Assembly (NCBI GenBank): GCA_029974635.1
Contig: JARKQY010000035.1
Coordinates: 34,247-98,246 of the forward strand
Direction: 5' to 3'
Origin: Bacillota bacterium
GTDB taxonomy: Bacteria; Bacillota; UBA4882; UBA8346
Length of the DNA: 64,000 nt
This document shows, piece by piece, positions 36,632 through 46,322 of this stretch. The first letter of the stretch is position 1. Each line of letters starts with the position of its first letter. The notes under the pieces were generated by a model that ran no database searches, was not told the origin of the DNA, and saw only the letters and a program-made list of their open reading frames with translations. The position numbers were made by a program, and so were the translations under genes.

Positions 36632-37930
36632 TTAATCGGCTACAGCAACGTTTTCCTTTATAAAGCCGGCCGTCTTTTCCAAAAGAATCGACTGTTCAAT
36701 ATCGGCAATTCGCCCATTTTTCGTTAAATCGCGCCGTAATTTCTTGGAGTCTTTTTGTTGATAAATGGATGCCAGTTCCTCAATTTTTGCATCCAATTCC
36801 GACTCATCCACCCCAATCTTTTCCGCTTTGGCAATGCTGCTTAAAACTAAGTCCGTTTTAACCCGCTTTATAGCTTCCGGTCGAAACTCTTCCAAAACTT
36901 GTTCCTCGGTTTTTTGAGTGTACTTAAGATAATGATCCATAGTTAAACCTTGATATGAAAGATTATGCTCAAACCGGTGAAGCAGTTCCTTGATTTCTTG
37001 TTGAATTAAAGTTTCCGGTAAATCAACTTCCGAATTTTCCACCGCTTTATCAATGGCGCTCTGTAGGAAATTAGCCTCCGACTCCCGCTGGGCGTTGGAA
37101 ATCAGTTTCTCCTCCAGATCATTCTTCAACTGCTCCAAATTTTCAAAATTACCGATGCTCTTAGCAAATTCATCGTCAAGTTCGGGTAATTCTTTAACTT
37201 TGATTTCGATCAGATTAACCTTAAAAACAGCTTCTTTTCCCGCTAAATCACTACTTTGGTAGTCAGTTGGAAAAGTTACTTTAATGTCCCGGCTTGATCC
37301 GACTTCCATTCCAATCAATTGTTCCTCAAAACCGGGAATAAAATTCCCGGAACCAATCTCCAGAGTATAGCTTTGGGCGGCTCCGCCGGAGAACGGCTTG
37401 TCATCAATGAATCCCTCAAAATCAATAACCGCGAAATTGCCTTTTTCCAACGCTTGTTTGTCGCTGAGAACCAGTTCAGAATGCCGCTGGCGCAAGGCTT
37501 CCAAACGTTCATTAACCTGTTCTTCCCCAATCTGGGGGTGGACCTTAGCCACCTGCAAGCCTTTATATTGACCTAATTTAACTTCCGGGAGGACTTCCAC
37601 CGTTACTTTGAACTCAAAAGGCTTACCGGAGACGATGGGTTCTACAACCTCCAGTTTCGGCCTGTCGATGGGTTCAATCTTTAGTTCTTGAATGGCTTGA
37701 AAGTAGCCTTTAGATACCAGATAATCCATAGCGTCTTCATATAAAACTTCTTTGCCGAACTGGGCTTCGAGGATATGCCGGGGAATATGGCCCTTCCGGA
37801 ATCCCGGTAAATTTATCTTATTCACAACGCGTTTATAGCCTTCGGCTAACGCTTCATCAACCTCCGCCTCGCTGGATGTAACCGTCACCAAAACAAAATT
37901 CTTGTCTAGCTTTTCCAGGTTAAATTGCAT
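36632..37930 (-). CDS. tig: Trigger factor
   Basis: 432 residues. N-terminal ribosome-binding domain with the signature GFRKGHIPRHILE near residue 45, a central FKBP-type prolyl isomerase domain (about 165-240, GNFAVIDFEGFIDDKPF) and a helical C-terminal chaperone domain. It binds at the ribosome exit tunnel and shields nascent chains. Length is typical. A GGAG site precedes the ATG at 37930. First gene of tig-clpP-clpX. Confidence 0.96.
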   Translation of the reverse strand: MQFNLEKLDKNFVLVTVTSSEAEVDEALAEGYKRVVNKINLPGFRKGHIPRHILEAQFGKEVLYEDAMDYLVSKGYFQAIQELKIEPIDRPKLEVVEPIVSGKPFEFKVTVEVLPEVKLGQYKGLQVAKVHPQIGEEQVNERLEALRQRHSELVLSDKQALEKGNFAVIDFEGFIDDKPFSGGAAQSYTLEIGSGNFIPGFEEQLIGMEVGSSRDIKVTFPTDYQSSDLAGKEAVFKVNLIEIKVKELPELDDEFAKSIGNFENLEQLKNDLEEKLISNAQRESEANFLQSAIDKAVENSEVDLPETLIQQEIKELLHRFEHNLSYQGLTMDHYLKYTQKTEEQVLEEFRPEAIKRVKTDLVLSSIAKAEKIGVDESELDAKIEELASIYQQKDSKKLRRDLTKNGRIADIEQSILLEKTAGFIKENVAVAD

Positions 37931-38079
37931 TTATGCTCCTCCGAATCTGTACTATATATATGCAGTTTCCGAAAAAATTTGCTTTGTATCTGCATTTCGA
38001 CAAATAGGACGTAAAATCCTCTCTTTTATGTAAAAACGAATCCTAATTTTAATCGTTCCTAATAAACAGCGCGATTTTG

Positions 38080-38217
38080 CGATTGGTTATCAAGTTATCC
38101 AGTTATCTAAATATTAGTTATCGGTTGTCAAGAAAACTAATGAACAAGAACTACAGAGCTTTGAAAACTAGAGAACTAGAAAAACTAATTAACGAAGGAA
38201 CTAATGAATCCGATAAC
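38080..38217. repeat. Dispersed repeat R2, copy 1 (GTTATC / GAACTAG type)
   Basis: A low-complexity stretch in the 340-bp gap before tig, with repeats of GTTATC on the left and AACTAG/AACTAA on the right. A related sequence in reverse orientation fills 53783-53930, sharing for instance GTTATCCAG, TCAAGAAA and CAGAGCT. No gene in 37931-38272. Confidence 0.6.
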
Positions 38218-38223
38218 AAAATA

Positions 38224-38242
38224 ACCCCGTTTTTCTTGGGGT
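38224..38242 (-). terminator. Terminator of the tRNA-Leu gene
   Basis: ACCCC-9 nt-GGGGT stem followed on the minus strand by TATTTTGTTAT, about 30 bp after the tRNA 3' end. Confidence 0.65.
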
Positions 38243-38272
38243 ACTTGTTTTGAAGCCGGTAAAGTTCAAAAC

Positions 38273-38354
38273 TGGTGCGAGAGGCGGGACTTGAACCCGC
38301 ACGGTTGCCCACTAGATCCTAAGTCTAGCGCGTCTGCCATTCCGCCACTCTCGC
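38273..38354 (-). tRNA. tRNA-Leu, anticodon UAG
   Basis: On the minus strand: acceptor GCGAGAG/CTCTCGC, anticodon stem CTAGA/TCTAG around loop CTTAGGA (anticodon TAG, reads CUA), T arm GCGGG-TTCAAGT-CCCGC, and an encoded CCA end (38273-38275). The variable arm GGGCAACCG is of class II type. The product of trmL in this window acts on Leu tRNAs. Confidence 0.95.
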
Positions 38355-38456
38355 TTGCATAACAAGCATAAAGATTATAGCACCGCCGGATTACTTCGTC
38401 AAGAGGCGAAACTTGCTTTTTCACATAACTTCCCGGAAATAAGTGCTCACTTTTTC

Positions 38457-39587
38457 TTAAAAATACTTCTTTTTAGTTAGCCATTCCCATAACTTCTGCC
38501 AAATATTTTTTTTCGGGACATCCGCTGCGGAAACCACCGGTACTCTATCGATTAATTTATTCCCGAGCTTAACCTCAATTTCACCTACTTTTTGCAGCCG
38601 GTTTACCGGAGCTTTAATGGGGTCCTTCATTTGAAGGGTCAGTTTAACCTTTTGCTCCGAACCGCGGGGAACCACCAAACTTAAGGTTCTATCGGGAAGA
38701 ACCCGGATATAAGGCGAGGCTCCTTCCGCAATACTTACTTTCGGTAAAGCTTTATGAGGAGGAATCACCGTTAATAACTTATAATTCTTAAAGCCGTATT
38801 CGAATAATTCCTTGCTGTCCTTATACATGTTCCTGCTTTTTAAAACAACGGCAATCAAGCGATGCCCGTCTTTGATGGCAGTCGATGCCAGACAATGACC
38901 GGCTTCAATAGTATAGCCGGTTTTAACTCCATCCGCATAGGGATATTGCCATAATAGCTTGTTATGATTGATCAACAGCCGCTCTTGGTCACGCCCCGGC
39001 CAACTGATGAAATGTTTCTTAGTTTTTACAATGTTTACAAAGACAGGATTCCGAAGTGCATAGCGCGTAATTAACGCTAGGTCGTAGGCGGTTGTATAAT
39101 GGCCTTTCCGGGGTAACCCGTTACTATTTTTGAAAAAACTGTTCCTTGCTCCGATGGAACGGGCTTTGGCTGTCATCCACTCCGCAAAGACGGCTTCTGA
39201 ACCGGCTAAATTCTCGGCTACCGCTACGGAAGCGTCATTTCCCGAATTAAGTAAAATCGCATATAACAATTCCCTCAAAGTATGACGCTCGCCCTTTTTT
39301 AAATAAATCGACGATCCTTCAGCCTTGCAAGCATCTTCCGTGGCAACTATAGGTTGATTTAAGGTTCCTTTTTCCATGGCGACGATGGCTGTAAGTATTT
39401 TGGTGGTACTAGCCGGGGAACGGCGGGCGAAGGCGTCTCTCTGATAAAGTACTTCTCCGGTGGTGTAGTCCATTAATAAAGCCGAAGCGGCAGTTAAATC
39501 AGGTTCCGTCCTGCGGGCGGAGGCTGGCGTTGAAACCAGCCCAATAATGCAAACAATCAACAGGGAAAGACAACAATAATATCTCAT
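38457..39587 (-). CDS. D-alanyl-D-alanine carboxypeptidase (DacF/PBP5 type)
   Basis: About 376 residues. Signal peptide (CLSLLIVCIIGLVSTPASA), then a penicillin-binding domain with SxxK in RSPASTTKI, SGN in LLNSGNDASVA and KTG in DGVKTGYT. A C-terminal PBP5-like beta domain and an amphipathic end follow. It trims D-Ala from peptidoglycan stem peptides outside the membrane. In spore formers this family includes DacF and DacB, used in cortex maturation; which one this is cannot be told. The ATG at 39587 (AGGTG site) directly precedes the signal peptide, so the 27-codon upstream extension is disregarded. Confidence 0.92.
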   Translation of the reverse strand: MRYYCCLSLLIVCIIGLVSTPASARRTEPDLTAASALLMDYTTGEVLYQRDAFARRSPASTTKILTAIVAMEKGTLNQPIVATEDACKAEGSSIYLKKGERHTLRELLYAILLNSGNDASVAVAENLAGSEAVFAEWMTAKARSIGARNSFFKNSNGLPRKGHYTTAYDLALITRYALRNPVFVNIVKTKKHFISWPGRDQERLLINHNKLLWQYPYADGVKTGYTIEAGHCLASTAIKDGHRLIAVVLKSRNMYKDSKELFEYGFKNYKLLTVIPPHKALPKVSIAEGASPYIRVLPDRTLSLVVPRGSEQKVKLTLQMKDPIKAPVNRLQKVGEIEVKLGNKLIDRVPVVSAADVPKKNIWQKLWEWLTKKKYF

Positions 39588-39707
39588 TTTTACACCTATT
39601 ACTTTTCTCGTAAAATTTTGCAATGATGTATTTCGTAGTCTAAACCCTTTTCCCTTTCCAAAGCCCAATAATCAATTCTGGAAAATACAGGATTCGAAAG
39701 AGAAAAA

Positions 39708-39722
39708 CCGCGGTTATCGCGG
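39708..39722 (-). terminator. Terminator after ytfJ
   Basis: CCGCG/CGCGG stem with a 5-nt loop followed by TTTTTCTCTTTC on the minus strand, 26 bp after the ytfJ stop. Confidence 0.7.
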
Positions 39723-39748
39723 CTGTATCTCCTTAAGAATCATGGTTT

Positions 39749-40180
39749 TTATTGTAGTTGCGTCTGATTCTTATTTGTCATGCCAAACATACTTTGTATC
39801 TTATCGATTAAGATTGGAGCCGAATCCAGTATTCGATCCACCAATACATTACTTTCGATAGGAAGTAATCTGGTTTGCTCTTTTCCTACCACCAGAAAAG
39901 CAACTGGATGGATGGTTATGCCCGCTCCACTTCCGCCGCCGAAAGGTAATTTACCGGTTTCGATAGTCTCTGGATTTCGCTCACGGTCTTTTTGTTTTCC
40001 TTTTACCGTATCAAACTCGCTGCCGCCGGCAGCAAATCCAAAGCTAACCCTGGAGATCGGGATAATCACATTCCCGTCCACAGTTTCGACGGGATCTCCC
40101 AAAATGGTATTGACATCAACCATTTCTTTAATATTTTGCATCGTCGTGGTCATTAAACCTTCAATTGGATGATTGTTCAA
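39749..40180 (-). CDS. ytfJ: Spore protein YtfJ (GerW family)
   Basis: About 143 residues with the YtfJ signatures HPIEGLMTTTMQNIKEMVD, GDPVETVDGNVIIPISRVSFGF and a Gly-rich FGGGSGAGITIHPVAFLV. In B. subtilis YtfJ/GerW is made in the forespore and is needed for normal germination. A GTG at 40189 lies within the AAAGGGGG ribosome site; the TTG at 40180 is eight bases away and gives the family N-terminus. The start lies inside the end of the upstream DUF2953 gene, so translation is coupled. Confidence 0.9.
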   Translation of the reverse strand: MNNHPIEGLMTTTMQNIKEMVDVNTILGDPVETVDGNVIIPISRVSFGFAAGGSEFDTVKGKQKDRERNPETIETGKLPFGGGSGAGITIHPVAFLVVGKEQTRLLPIESNVLVDRILDSAPILIDKIQSMFGMTNKNQTQLQ

Positions 40181-40874
40181 TCCAAACACCCCCTTTCAAC
40201 AATCGCCGACTTGCCCGGTTACGGATACGGGCTATTAATGAGGCAATTATAATATAGCCTAGTTTTATCCGGAATATACAGTCAATCAGTGTATCCCATT
40301 TCGCTTGCTGATAATCAGGATGAAGCTCAATGACGGGTTTTTGAATAAACCTGTATTTACTCTGTAAATAACCGGCAAGACTGTATAGGATGCCGCAGGA
40401 CATGCCATGAATTATGGCAGTTTGGGCCGAATCGCCGGTTCCAAACCGGGTAATCCAAATAAATTTCTCAAACTTGCCGCGTTTTTCCAGTTTATCGGTT
40501 ACCAGTAGCCAATGGTAATATTTTGCCGGTAAAAAATAGCTTAGTAATGCAACTCCCAATCCGTAGTTGGTGTACCGCCATAAAAACACCCGGAAACTAT
40601 GGATACTCGACGGGTTGTTTTGAGACTGCTTCTCCGAAGTTCCCTTCTTTACCTTCTTCTTATGAAAAAAAAACCATCTCCCCGAGGTTTTTTCTTCCTT
40701 TTGGGAGAGTGGCCTGATTAAGCTGGTTTCTTTCTTTCGCTTCAACCAGCCATGTAAAAACGACATTTCCAAAACAAGGGAATCATCGGAACCTGATTTC
40801 CGGTAATAAAACCGGAAACGAACCGGAAGTAAAAAAAACAAACAAAACACTCCGATATATAACCCAATAACCAC
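40161..40874 (-). CDS. ytfI: DUF2953 membrane protein (YtfI-like)
   Basis: 237 residues. An N-terminal membrane helix (about 2-18) is followed by the DUF2953 opening LPVRFRFYYRKSG, a very basic middle part, and a hydrophobic segment around 100-120. Function unknown; the gene lies directly before ytfJ as in B. subtilis, and it overlaps the ytfJ start by 20 bp. A sporulation link is inferred from this pairing. Confidence 0.8.
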   Translation of the reverse strand: MVIGLYIGVFCLFFLLPVRFRFYYRKSGSDDSLVLEMSFLHGWLKRKKETSLIRPLSQKEEKTSGRWFFFHKKKVKKGTSEKQSQNNPSSIHSFRVFLWRYTNYGLGVALLSYFLPAKYYHWLLVTDKLEKRGKFEKFIWITRFGTGDSAQTAIIHGMSCGILYSLAGYLQSKYRFIQKPVIELHPDYQQAKWDTLIDCIFRIKLGYIIIASLIARIRNRASRRLLKGGVWIEQSSN

Positions 40875-40901
40875 AGGCTCACCTCAAATACCAGTCTATG
40901 G

Positions 40902-43640
40902 TTATTTTTCCACCGAATCACCCAATCTATTCGCACCCCACCGAAAGATGCTCAAATGCTTTTTAATCTGGCTCCGGAATTGAAAGGCCAACTCTCCGAA
41001 AACCGCCGAGAATCCCGTGAGCAGAATAATAATTAACCAATCATGGACCGGGAGCGGACTGGTATAAAAAATCCTTTGCAGCCAAGGCACAGTCATTACC
41101 GAAACTTGCATGGCCGCCGAGATCAAAACCGCTCCCAATAAAAACTTATTTTCCACAGGGTTAAGCTGAAACATGGAACGCCGCTCCGAACGGCATTGAA
41201 AAACAAAAAATAATTGCGCGAAAACCAAAGCGGCAAACGCAGCGGTTCTTGCCTCAGTCAAGCTGCCGCCGCTCTTTAATTTATAGAAATAGATCAGTAA
41301 TGCGGCGCTGCCAATCATGAATCCCTGAAAAGCAATCTTCCACCCCAGTCCGCGGCTGAATATGCCTTCCCGGGGCGGACGGGGCGGACGAATCATATTG
41401 CCCGGCTCCGCGCCCTCCATCCCTAAAGCAATGGCCGGTAATCCATCGGTTACCAGATTCACCCATAAAATCTGAATCGGCAGCAAAGGAAACGGGAGGC
41501 CTACCAGGATGCCGCCGAATATCGTCAAAATTTCTCCAATATTGCAGCTTAACAAGTAACGGATGAATTTCCGGATGTTTTCATAGATGGTACGGCCTTC
41601 TTCAACAGCCGCCACAATGGTTGCATAATTATCATCGGTTATTACCATCGCCGAAGCTTCTTTGGTGACATCAGTACCACTAAGCCCCATAGCTACCCCG
41701 ATATCGGCTTCCTTGACGGCCGGAGCATCATTAACTCCATCACCGGTCATGGCCACAATTTCACCGTTATTTTTTAAGGCTTTGACTACCCGTAATTTGT
41801 GATAAGGCGAAACCCTTGCAAATACATCTACTTCACCAATTACATCAGCTAATTCCCGATCGCTCAGGCTATCCATCTCGATACCGGTCATCATTTTACC
41901 GTTGGGCCGGAGCAGTCCGATTTGCTTGGCCACGGCTGCCGCAGTACGCGGATAATCTCCGGTAATCATTTTGGTATGGATTCCCGCCCGGCGTGATTTT
42001 TCAACGGCCAACCTGGATTCAGGCCGGGGGGGATCTATCATTCCCATTAAACCGGCAAAAATGAGACCGGTTTCCGGGTCCTTTTTTTTGAAATTAGCCT
42101 CTACCAAACCGCCTTCCCGATAGGCAAAGGCCAAAATCCGCAATGCACCGGCCCCCCACTCTTCAACCTTTTTCTTCAGTTCAAGACGCCAATGATCATC
42201 TAACGGAAGAATTCCTTGACTGCTTAAAATGCGATCACATCGTTCCAAGATGATGTCGGAGGCTCCTTTAACCAACAGCCGAGCTTCTTCAGGCCGCGCG
42301 GTCCCGAAGGAGGGCCGGACCCAAACGCCCATCCGTTTCCGCTCCGATGAAAACGGTATTTCCCCCAGCCGGTAATACTCCTTTTGCAGCCGCTCGGGAT
42401 CAGTTTTTAATTTAGCGGCTACTACCAACAAGGCTGCTTCGGTTGGATCTCCGGTAAATTCGGGATTATCCAAATTTCCTGCAGTGAGCTGGGCATTATT
42501 ACACAAAATACTAATTTCCAGCAGTGTATTTATGGCTTTATCCGTTGTAAGAACCAACTGCTTATGATGGGAATTGGTTTCCGCGGCAAGATGATAATCT
42601 TGCCCGCCCGCCCATAGCCTGGTAACCGCCAGCTTGTTTTGGGTCAGGGTTCCTGTTTTGTCGGAACAAATGACCGTGGCGCACCCCAGTGTCTCAACCG
42701 CTGGAAGTTTCCGGATGATGGCATTCCGGCGGATCATTTTTTGAACACCCATGGCCAAGGCAATGGTGACGATTGCCGGCAAACCTTCCGGAATTGCGGC
42801 CACCGCCAAGCTCACCGCGGCCATAAACATCTTCCGCGGTTCCTCTCCCCGTAAGATTCCCAGTGTGGCTACCGCCGCACAAATGGTCAGGCAAATATAG
42901 ATTAAATAACGGCCCAATTGTTCCAACCTTTTTTGGAGCGGAGTGGCTTCATCCGGAGATTTATCAATTAAACCGGCAATCTTCCCGATCTCCGTTTTCA
43001 TTCCGGTGGCAACCACCACTGCTTTACCGCGCCCATTGGAAATACCAGTGCCTGCAAAAATGATATTGTGTTGATCGCCGAGGGCAGGACGAAAATCGGT
43101 AATAATAGCCTCGCTTTTAAGCACCGGCATTGATTCACCGGTGAGAGTCGCTTCATTTACTTCCAAATCCGATGCTTGAATAATTCTGGCGTCGGCGGCA
43201 ATCCGGTCGCCGCTCTCCAGAATCAAAATGTCCCCCGGAACCACCTCCTTGGCCGGGATCCGTTGCACCTTTGAATCCCGTATCACATGGGCCAGGGGCG
43301 CCGTTAACTCTTTTAGTGCATCCAGTGACTTTTCGGCGCGGTATTCCTGAACGAAACCGAGAATCGCGTTTAAAACTATAATGGCGACAATGGTAATTGC
43401 ATCCGCTTTCTCACCCAGCAAAAAAGATACGATTGCCGCCCCTATCAATACCAAAACCATGAAATCCGTAAATTGGGCCCCGAAAATTTGCCATAAGGAG
43501 ATTTTTTTCTGGGATTGCAATTGATTAAAACCATATTTTTGGAGCCGATTGCGGGCTTCGGCAACGGTCAAACCTTTTTGAATATTACTACCCAAGGATT
43601 TGACAACTTCTTCAGCCTTTGTCGCAAACCAATTACTCAT
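40902..43640 (-). CDS. Calcium-type P-type ATPase (P2A, PacL/SERCA-like)
   Basis: About 912 residues. Actuator motif TLTGES, ion-site helix [11 protein letters not shown], phosphorylation motif [12 protein letters not shown], nucleotide-site KGASD, hinge [18 protein letters not shown] and ten membrane helices, with an N-terminal cation-ATPase domain. The PEGL motif and overall length fit P2A calcium pumps rather than heavy-metal pumps. The preferred ATG at 43640 starts [12 protein letters not shown] and lies 12 bases after GGAGGG; 28 upstream codons are probably not translated. Its end is 28 bp from the DUF2953 gene. Confidence 0.93.
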   Translation of the reverse strand: MSNWFATKAEEVVKSLGSNIQKGLTVAEARNRLQKYGFNQLQSQKKISLWQIFGAQFTDFMVLVLIGAAIVSFLLGEKADAITIVAIIVLNAILGFVQEYRAEKSLDALKELTAPLAHVIRDSKVQRIPAKEVVPGDILILESGDRIAADARIIQASDLEVNEATLTGESMPVLKSEAIITDFRPALGDQHNIIFAGTGISNGRGKAVVVATGMKTEIGKIAGLIDKSPDEATPLQKRLEQLGRYLIYICLTICAAVATLGILRGEEPRKMFMAAVSLAVAAIPEGLPAIVTIALAMGVQKMIRRNAIIRKLPAVETLGCATVICSDKTGTLTQNKLAVTRLWAGGQDYHLAAETNSHHKQLVLTTDKAINTLLEISILCNNAQLTAGNLDNPEFTGDPTEAALLVVAAKLKTDPERLQKEYYRLGEIPFSSERKRMGVWVRPSFGTARPEEARLLVKGASDIILERCDRILSSQGILPLDDHWRLELKKKVEEWGAGALRILAFAYREGGLVEANFKKKDPETGLIFAGLMGMIDPPRPESRLAVEKSRRAGIHTKMITGDYPRTAAAVAKQIGLLRPNGKMMTGIEMDSLSDRELADVIGEVDVFARVSPYHKLRVVKALKNNGEIVAMTGDGVNDAPAVKEADIGVAMGLSGTDVTKEASAMVITDDNYATIVAAVEEGRTIYENIRKFIRYLLSCNIGEILTIFGGILVGLPFPLLPIQILWVNLVTDGLPAIALGMEGAEPGNMIRPPRPPREGIFSRGLGWKIAFQGFMIGSAALLIYFYKLKSGGSLTEARTAAFAALVFAQLFFVFQCRSERRSMFQLNPVENKFLLGAVLISAAMQVSVMTVPWLQRIFYTSPLPVHDWLIIILLTGFSAVFGELAFQFRSQIKKHLSIFRWGANRLGDSVEK

Positions 43641-43894
43641 AGATGGGGAATACCCTCCTTCGTCCCGCGAATTCATCTTTTTTGTGCGAAAAAAAGCCGG
43701 AAAACTTTTTGGCGTCAATTGCATCTTATGCCTTAAAAGAACCAGGCAGACCAGGAATCTCGTATTCGTCGCTGATCGTCGTCACTCATGATTTTAAAAC
43801 CGGTGCAGTCAGTCTTAAGAGTCGGGCGGCAAGCGACGAGAATCGAATGCCGTTCCGAAGTTTTAAAGTGTATTCCCGGCTTTACTCTATTTAT

Positions 43895-43923
43895 TTGCAC
43901 CCCCTCCTATTTTTTAGTATAAT
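43895..43923 (+). promoter_or_regulatory. Strong sigma-A promoter of a small transcription unit
   Basis: -35 TTGCAC (43895-43900), 17-bp spacer, -10 TATAAT (43918-43923). The expected start is near 43930, directly in front of a GGAGG sequence and the small ORF at 43942. Confidence 0.7.
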
Positions 43924-43941
43924 AGATATGGAGGCTTCACG

Positions 43942-44094
43942 ATGCAACGTTTCAAAGTCAAAATTGTGGGCAAGTTGAAACGCCCAAAAGATGCTATTGA
44001 AAAACACCGACGAACAGTTTATTACGGATGTGGCCGGATTGCCCTGGAGCGAATCAGAAATGAAAGACGGAAACCGCCGGGAGAGACTCATTGA
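43942..44094 (+). CDS. Candidate 50-residue basic protein or small RNA unit
   Basis: The ATG at 43942 has a GGAGG seven bases upstream and the frame encodes a basic 50-residue peptide (MQRFKVKIVGKLKRPKD at its start, RKPPGETH at its end). The stop codon lies in the loop of a strong terminator hairpin. Promoter, ribosome site, short frame and terminator are all correctly spaced within about 180 bp. No family is recognised, and another frame (46 codons from 43992) is also open, so a non-coding RNA is an equal possibility. Confidence 0.4.
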   Translation: MQRFKVKIVGKLKRPKDAIEKHRRTVYYGCGRIALERIRNERRKPPGETH

Positions 44095-44109
44095 CTCCGG
44101 CGGTTTTAT
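44072..44109 (+). terminator. Terminator of the small unit
   Basis: A perfect 9-bp GC-rich stem AACCGCCGG/CCGGCGGTT (44072-44080 and 44097-44105) followed by a short T-rich tail. It lies exactly at the end of the 50-codon frame. Confidence 0.7.
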
Positions 44110-44167
44110 AACGGTAGTAAATGCCTGAAGTATGCTGCTTTAGCCAGGCACGCCGCAAATACCAAGA

Positions 44168-44198
44168 CGATAACCAGATAACTGGATAACTAATAACT
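44168..44198. repeat. Short R2-like repeat before rqcH
   Basis: GATAACCAGATAACTGGATAAC followed by TAATAAC: tandem 10-bp units related to the GTTATC part of repeat R2 (38080 and 53783). It ends just before the rqcH ribosome site. Confidence 0.5.
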
Positions 44199-44213
44199 TT
44201 GGAGGTTACATTC

Positions 44214-46028
44214 ATGCCCATCGATGCGCCGGTGATTGCGAACTTGACGGCCGAAATCAGGGGCCTGCTCCCGCTTAAGATCGATAAAATCTTTCAACCG
44301 TTTCCGGAGGAGTTTGTATTCTCCTGCTTTGGTTCCGGTGTTTCCTGCAAATTACTAATTTCACTGCATCCGCAATTTTTCCGGTTGACCCTGCTTGAAG
44401 GCGAACGTATAAATCCCTCCCAGCCTTCCGCTTTTTGTATGCTTTTACGGAAGCATTTTTCCGGAGCCAAATTGGTCAAAATCGATGTGGTTCCTTTTGA
44501 ACGAATCTGCTGTTTGACTTTTGAAACCTATGATCAATTTCAAGGTTTGAGCCACAAATCCATCTGGGTTGAGTTGACTGGAAAGAGTTCCAATTTGATC
44601 ATCGTTTCCAAGGACAATTTGATTATTGACGCCTGGCGTAAAAACAACGCCGAGCGTAAAAACAACGCCGAACGGAAAAACGGTTCAGGGCAGCTTGGCA
44701 GTCGTGAACTGGCGGCCGGGGCCAAATATGAACTGCCGGAGACGGGAGGCCGTTGGAAACCGGTTACTTTATCTTGGGAACAATTCGCAAACCTGGTTAC
44801 CAGCATTCCGGCTCATATCCCCCTGGAGAAACTCCTCTTGAAGCATTGGTACGGTTTATCTTCCCTGGCGGTTCATGAGATTACCCGCTTGGCTGATTTA
44901 ACGCCTCAGACCTTAAGCGGGGAAGTTTCCGAGATCAAACTCCAGCAACTCTACGATGCTTTTACCAAATGGTCCGAAGCGTTGGCAAACGAACGCTTTG
45001 AACCCTCGGCTCTTTATCAGCGCCAAGGTTTTATCGTTGATTGCTGGGCGTTTACCGTCCAATTTCCACTAGAAGGCCATACCAGTCAAAAAGTAGAGTC
45101 TCTAAACCGGATTGTAAACCAAATTATGGAGCAAAAACTGGCGGAAAGCCGTTTTCAGCTCCTGAAAAGCAGTTTGGAACACCGGCTAAAAAATCTGTTA
45201 GGAAAAGCCCAGAGTAAATTAGCCAAGCAACAAGCGGAAGCGGACGCTGCCGAACAGGGCGACTCGTACCGGATTGCCGGAGAACTGCTGACAACGTACG
45301 GCAGTCAGATTAGGAAAGGAAGCACTGAAATTAAGCTGCGCAATCATTATGATCCATTAAACAGCGAGCTTAATATAGCCCTCAACCCGGCTTTAACGGC
45401 CCAAGAAAATGCGCAAGCCTATTTTAAAAAATATCAAAAAGCCAAAAAAGGCCGCTTGGCAATTGCCCAGCAAATCGGGAAAACACTTGAAACCGTCGCT
45501 TATTTGGAAAGTGTGGCCACTTTAATTGAAAACGCCTACAATCTTCAGGATTTAAAACTGGTTCAAACGGAATTGGAGATGGAGACTGAATCCCGGCCGG
45601 CCCGCCGCAGCGCTCCAAAATCGAAAAAAGAACCACCGGCGGAACCCCGCCGTTTTTTAACCCCGGAAGGGGATATAATCTTGGTGGGCAGGAACAACCT
45701 TCAGAATGATCATCTGACCTTTAAAGTTGCGGGTCCCGAGGATCTATGGTTTCATACCCAAAAAATACCGGGCTCTCATGTAATTGTCAAACTAAAGCCA
45801 GGCAACGCCTTGACGGAAGCAACACTAAATTACGCCTGCCAGTTGGCTGTCTTCTATAGTAAGGCCAGGGAATCCACCAAAGTCCCGGTAGACTACACCA
45901 GCCGCAAAAATGTCAAAAAACCCCCAGGCTCTAAAGCCGGTTTCGTAATCTATGATTTTTTCAAAACCGCAATTATAACCCCAAAACCGGAGTTGCTTCA
46001 AAAATTGGGCCTTAAGCAGGATTCATAG
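44214..46028 (+). CDS. rqcH: Ribosome quality control protein RqcH (NFACT/FbpA family)
   Basis: About 604 residues. NFACT-N domain from the ATG at 44214 (GGAGG site; DAPVIANLTAEIRG), a helix-hairpin-helix and long coiled-coil region, and the C-terminal NFACT-R domain with AGPEDLWFHTQKIPGSHVIVK cut into the family motifs DLWFHT and PGSHVI. B. subtilis RqcH adds C-terminal alanine tails to peptides stuck on 50S subunits; older names call it a fibronectin-binding protein. An 18-bp in-frame tandem repeat (44637-44683) gives the segment RKNNAERKNNAERKNG in a variable loop. Confidence 0.92.
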   Translation: MPIDAPVIANLTAEIRGLLPLKIDKIFQPFPEEFVFSCFGSGVSCKLLISLHPQFFRLTLLEGERINPSQPSAFCMLLRKHFSGAKLVKIDVVPFERICCLTFETYDQFQGLSHKSIWVELTGKSSNLIIVSKDNLIIDAWRKNNAERKNNAERKNGSGQLGSRELAAGAKYELPETGGRWKPVTLSWEQFANLVTSIPAHIPLEKLLLKHWYGLSSLAVHEITRLADLTPQTLSGEVSEIKLQQLYDAFTKWSEALANERFEPSALYQRQGFIVDCWAFTVQFPLEGHTSQKVESLNRIVNQIMEQKLAESRFQLLKSSLEHRLKNLLGKAQSKLAKQQAEADAAEQGDSYRIAGELLTTYGSQIRKGSTEIKLRNHYDPLNSELNIALNPALTAQENAQAYFKKYQKAKKGRLAIAQQIGKTLETVAYLESVATLIENAYNLQDLKLVQTELEMETESRPARRSAPKSKKEPPAEPRRFLTPEGDIILVGRNNLQNDHLTFKVAGPEDLWFHTQKIPGSHVIVKLKPGNALTEATLNYACQLAVFYSKARESTKVPVDYTSRKNVKKPPGSKAGFVIYDFFKTAIITPKPELLQKLGLKQDS

Positions 46029-46250
46029 GATTCGGGTTTGGGTTCCGGGTCCATCGTTCAACGTTCCGGGTTCCGAGTTCAATGCTTTGGGTTTGGGATT
46101 TGGTTCAACGTTGCGAGTTTCGAGCTCAAAGCTTCGTGTTCCATGCTTAATTGATGAACGATGAACACGAAACGCGGAACGAGCATCTTCGAATCACAGG
46201 AGAAGTCCAACGCGGAACGAACATCCTCGAAATAACATAAGATAAACTCC
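46029..46250 (-). repeat. Dispersed intergenic repeat R1, copy B (inverted relative to copy A)
   Basis: 46029-46174 is the reverse complement of 22695-22838 with only scattered differences (blocks such as AAGCATGGAACACGAAGC and CGCAACGTTGAACC are identical). The rest, to 46250, holds CGAAGATGCTCGTTCCGCG-type blocks, also found in copy A. It starts right after the rqcH stop and ends before ytaF. Confidence 0.85.
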
Positions 46251-46322
46251 CGGCATATAATACCTATGGCATACACGGACGCGGGTTCCCCGGTATTTGC
46301 CGAACAAATCGGGAGTGATCTC

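Noticed and set aside
43992..44132. Alternative 46-codon frame (MLLKNTDEQ start) overlapping the small unit
   Set aside because: It has no ribosome site and runs past the terminator hairpin, so it is less likely than the 50-codon frame, though it cannot be fully excluded.
44597..44806. Small frames on either strand inside rqcH around the tandem repeat
   Set aside because: They are produced by the low-complexity repeat and lack ribosome sites.
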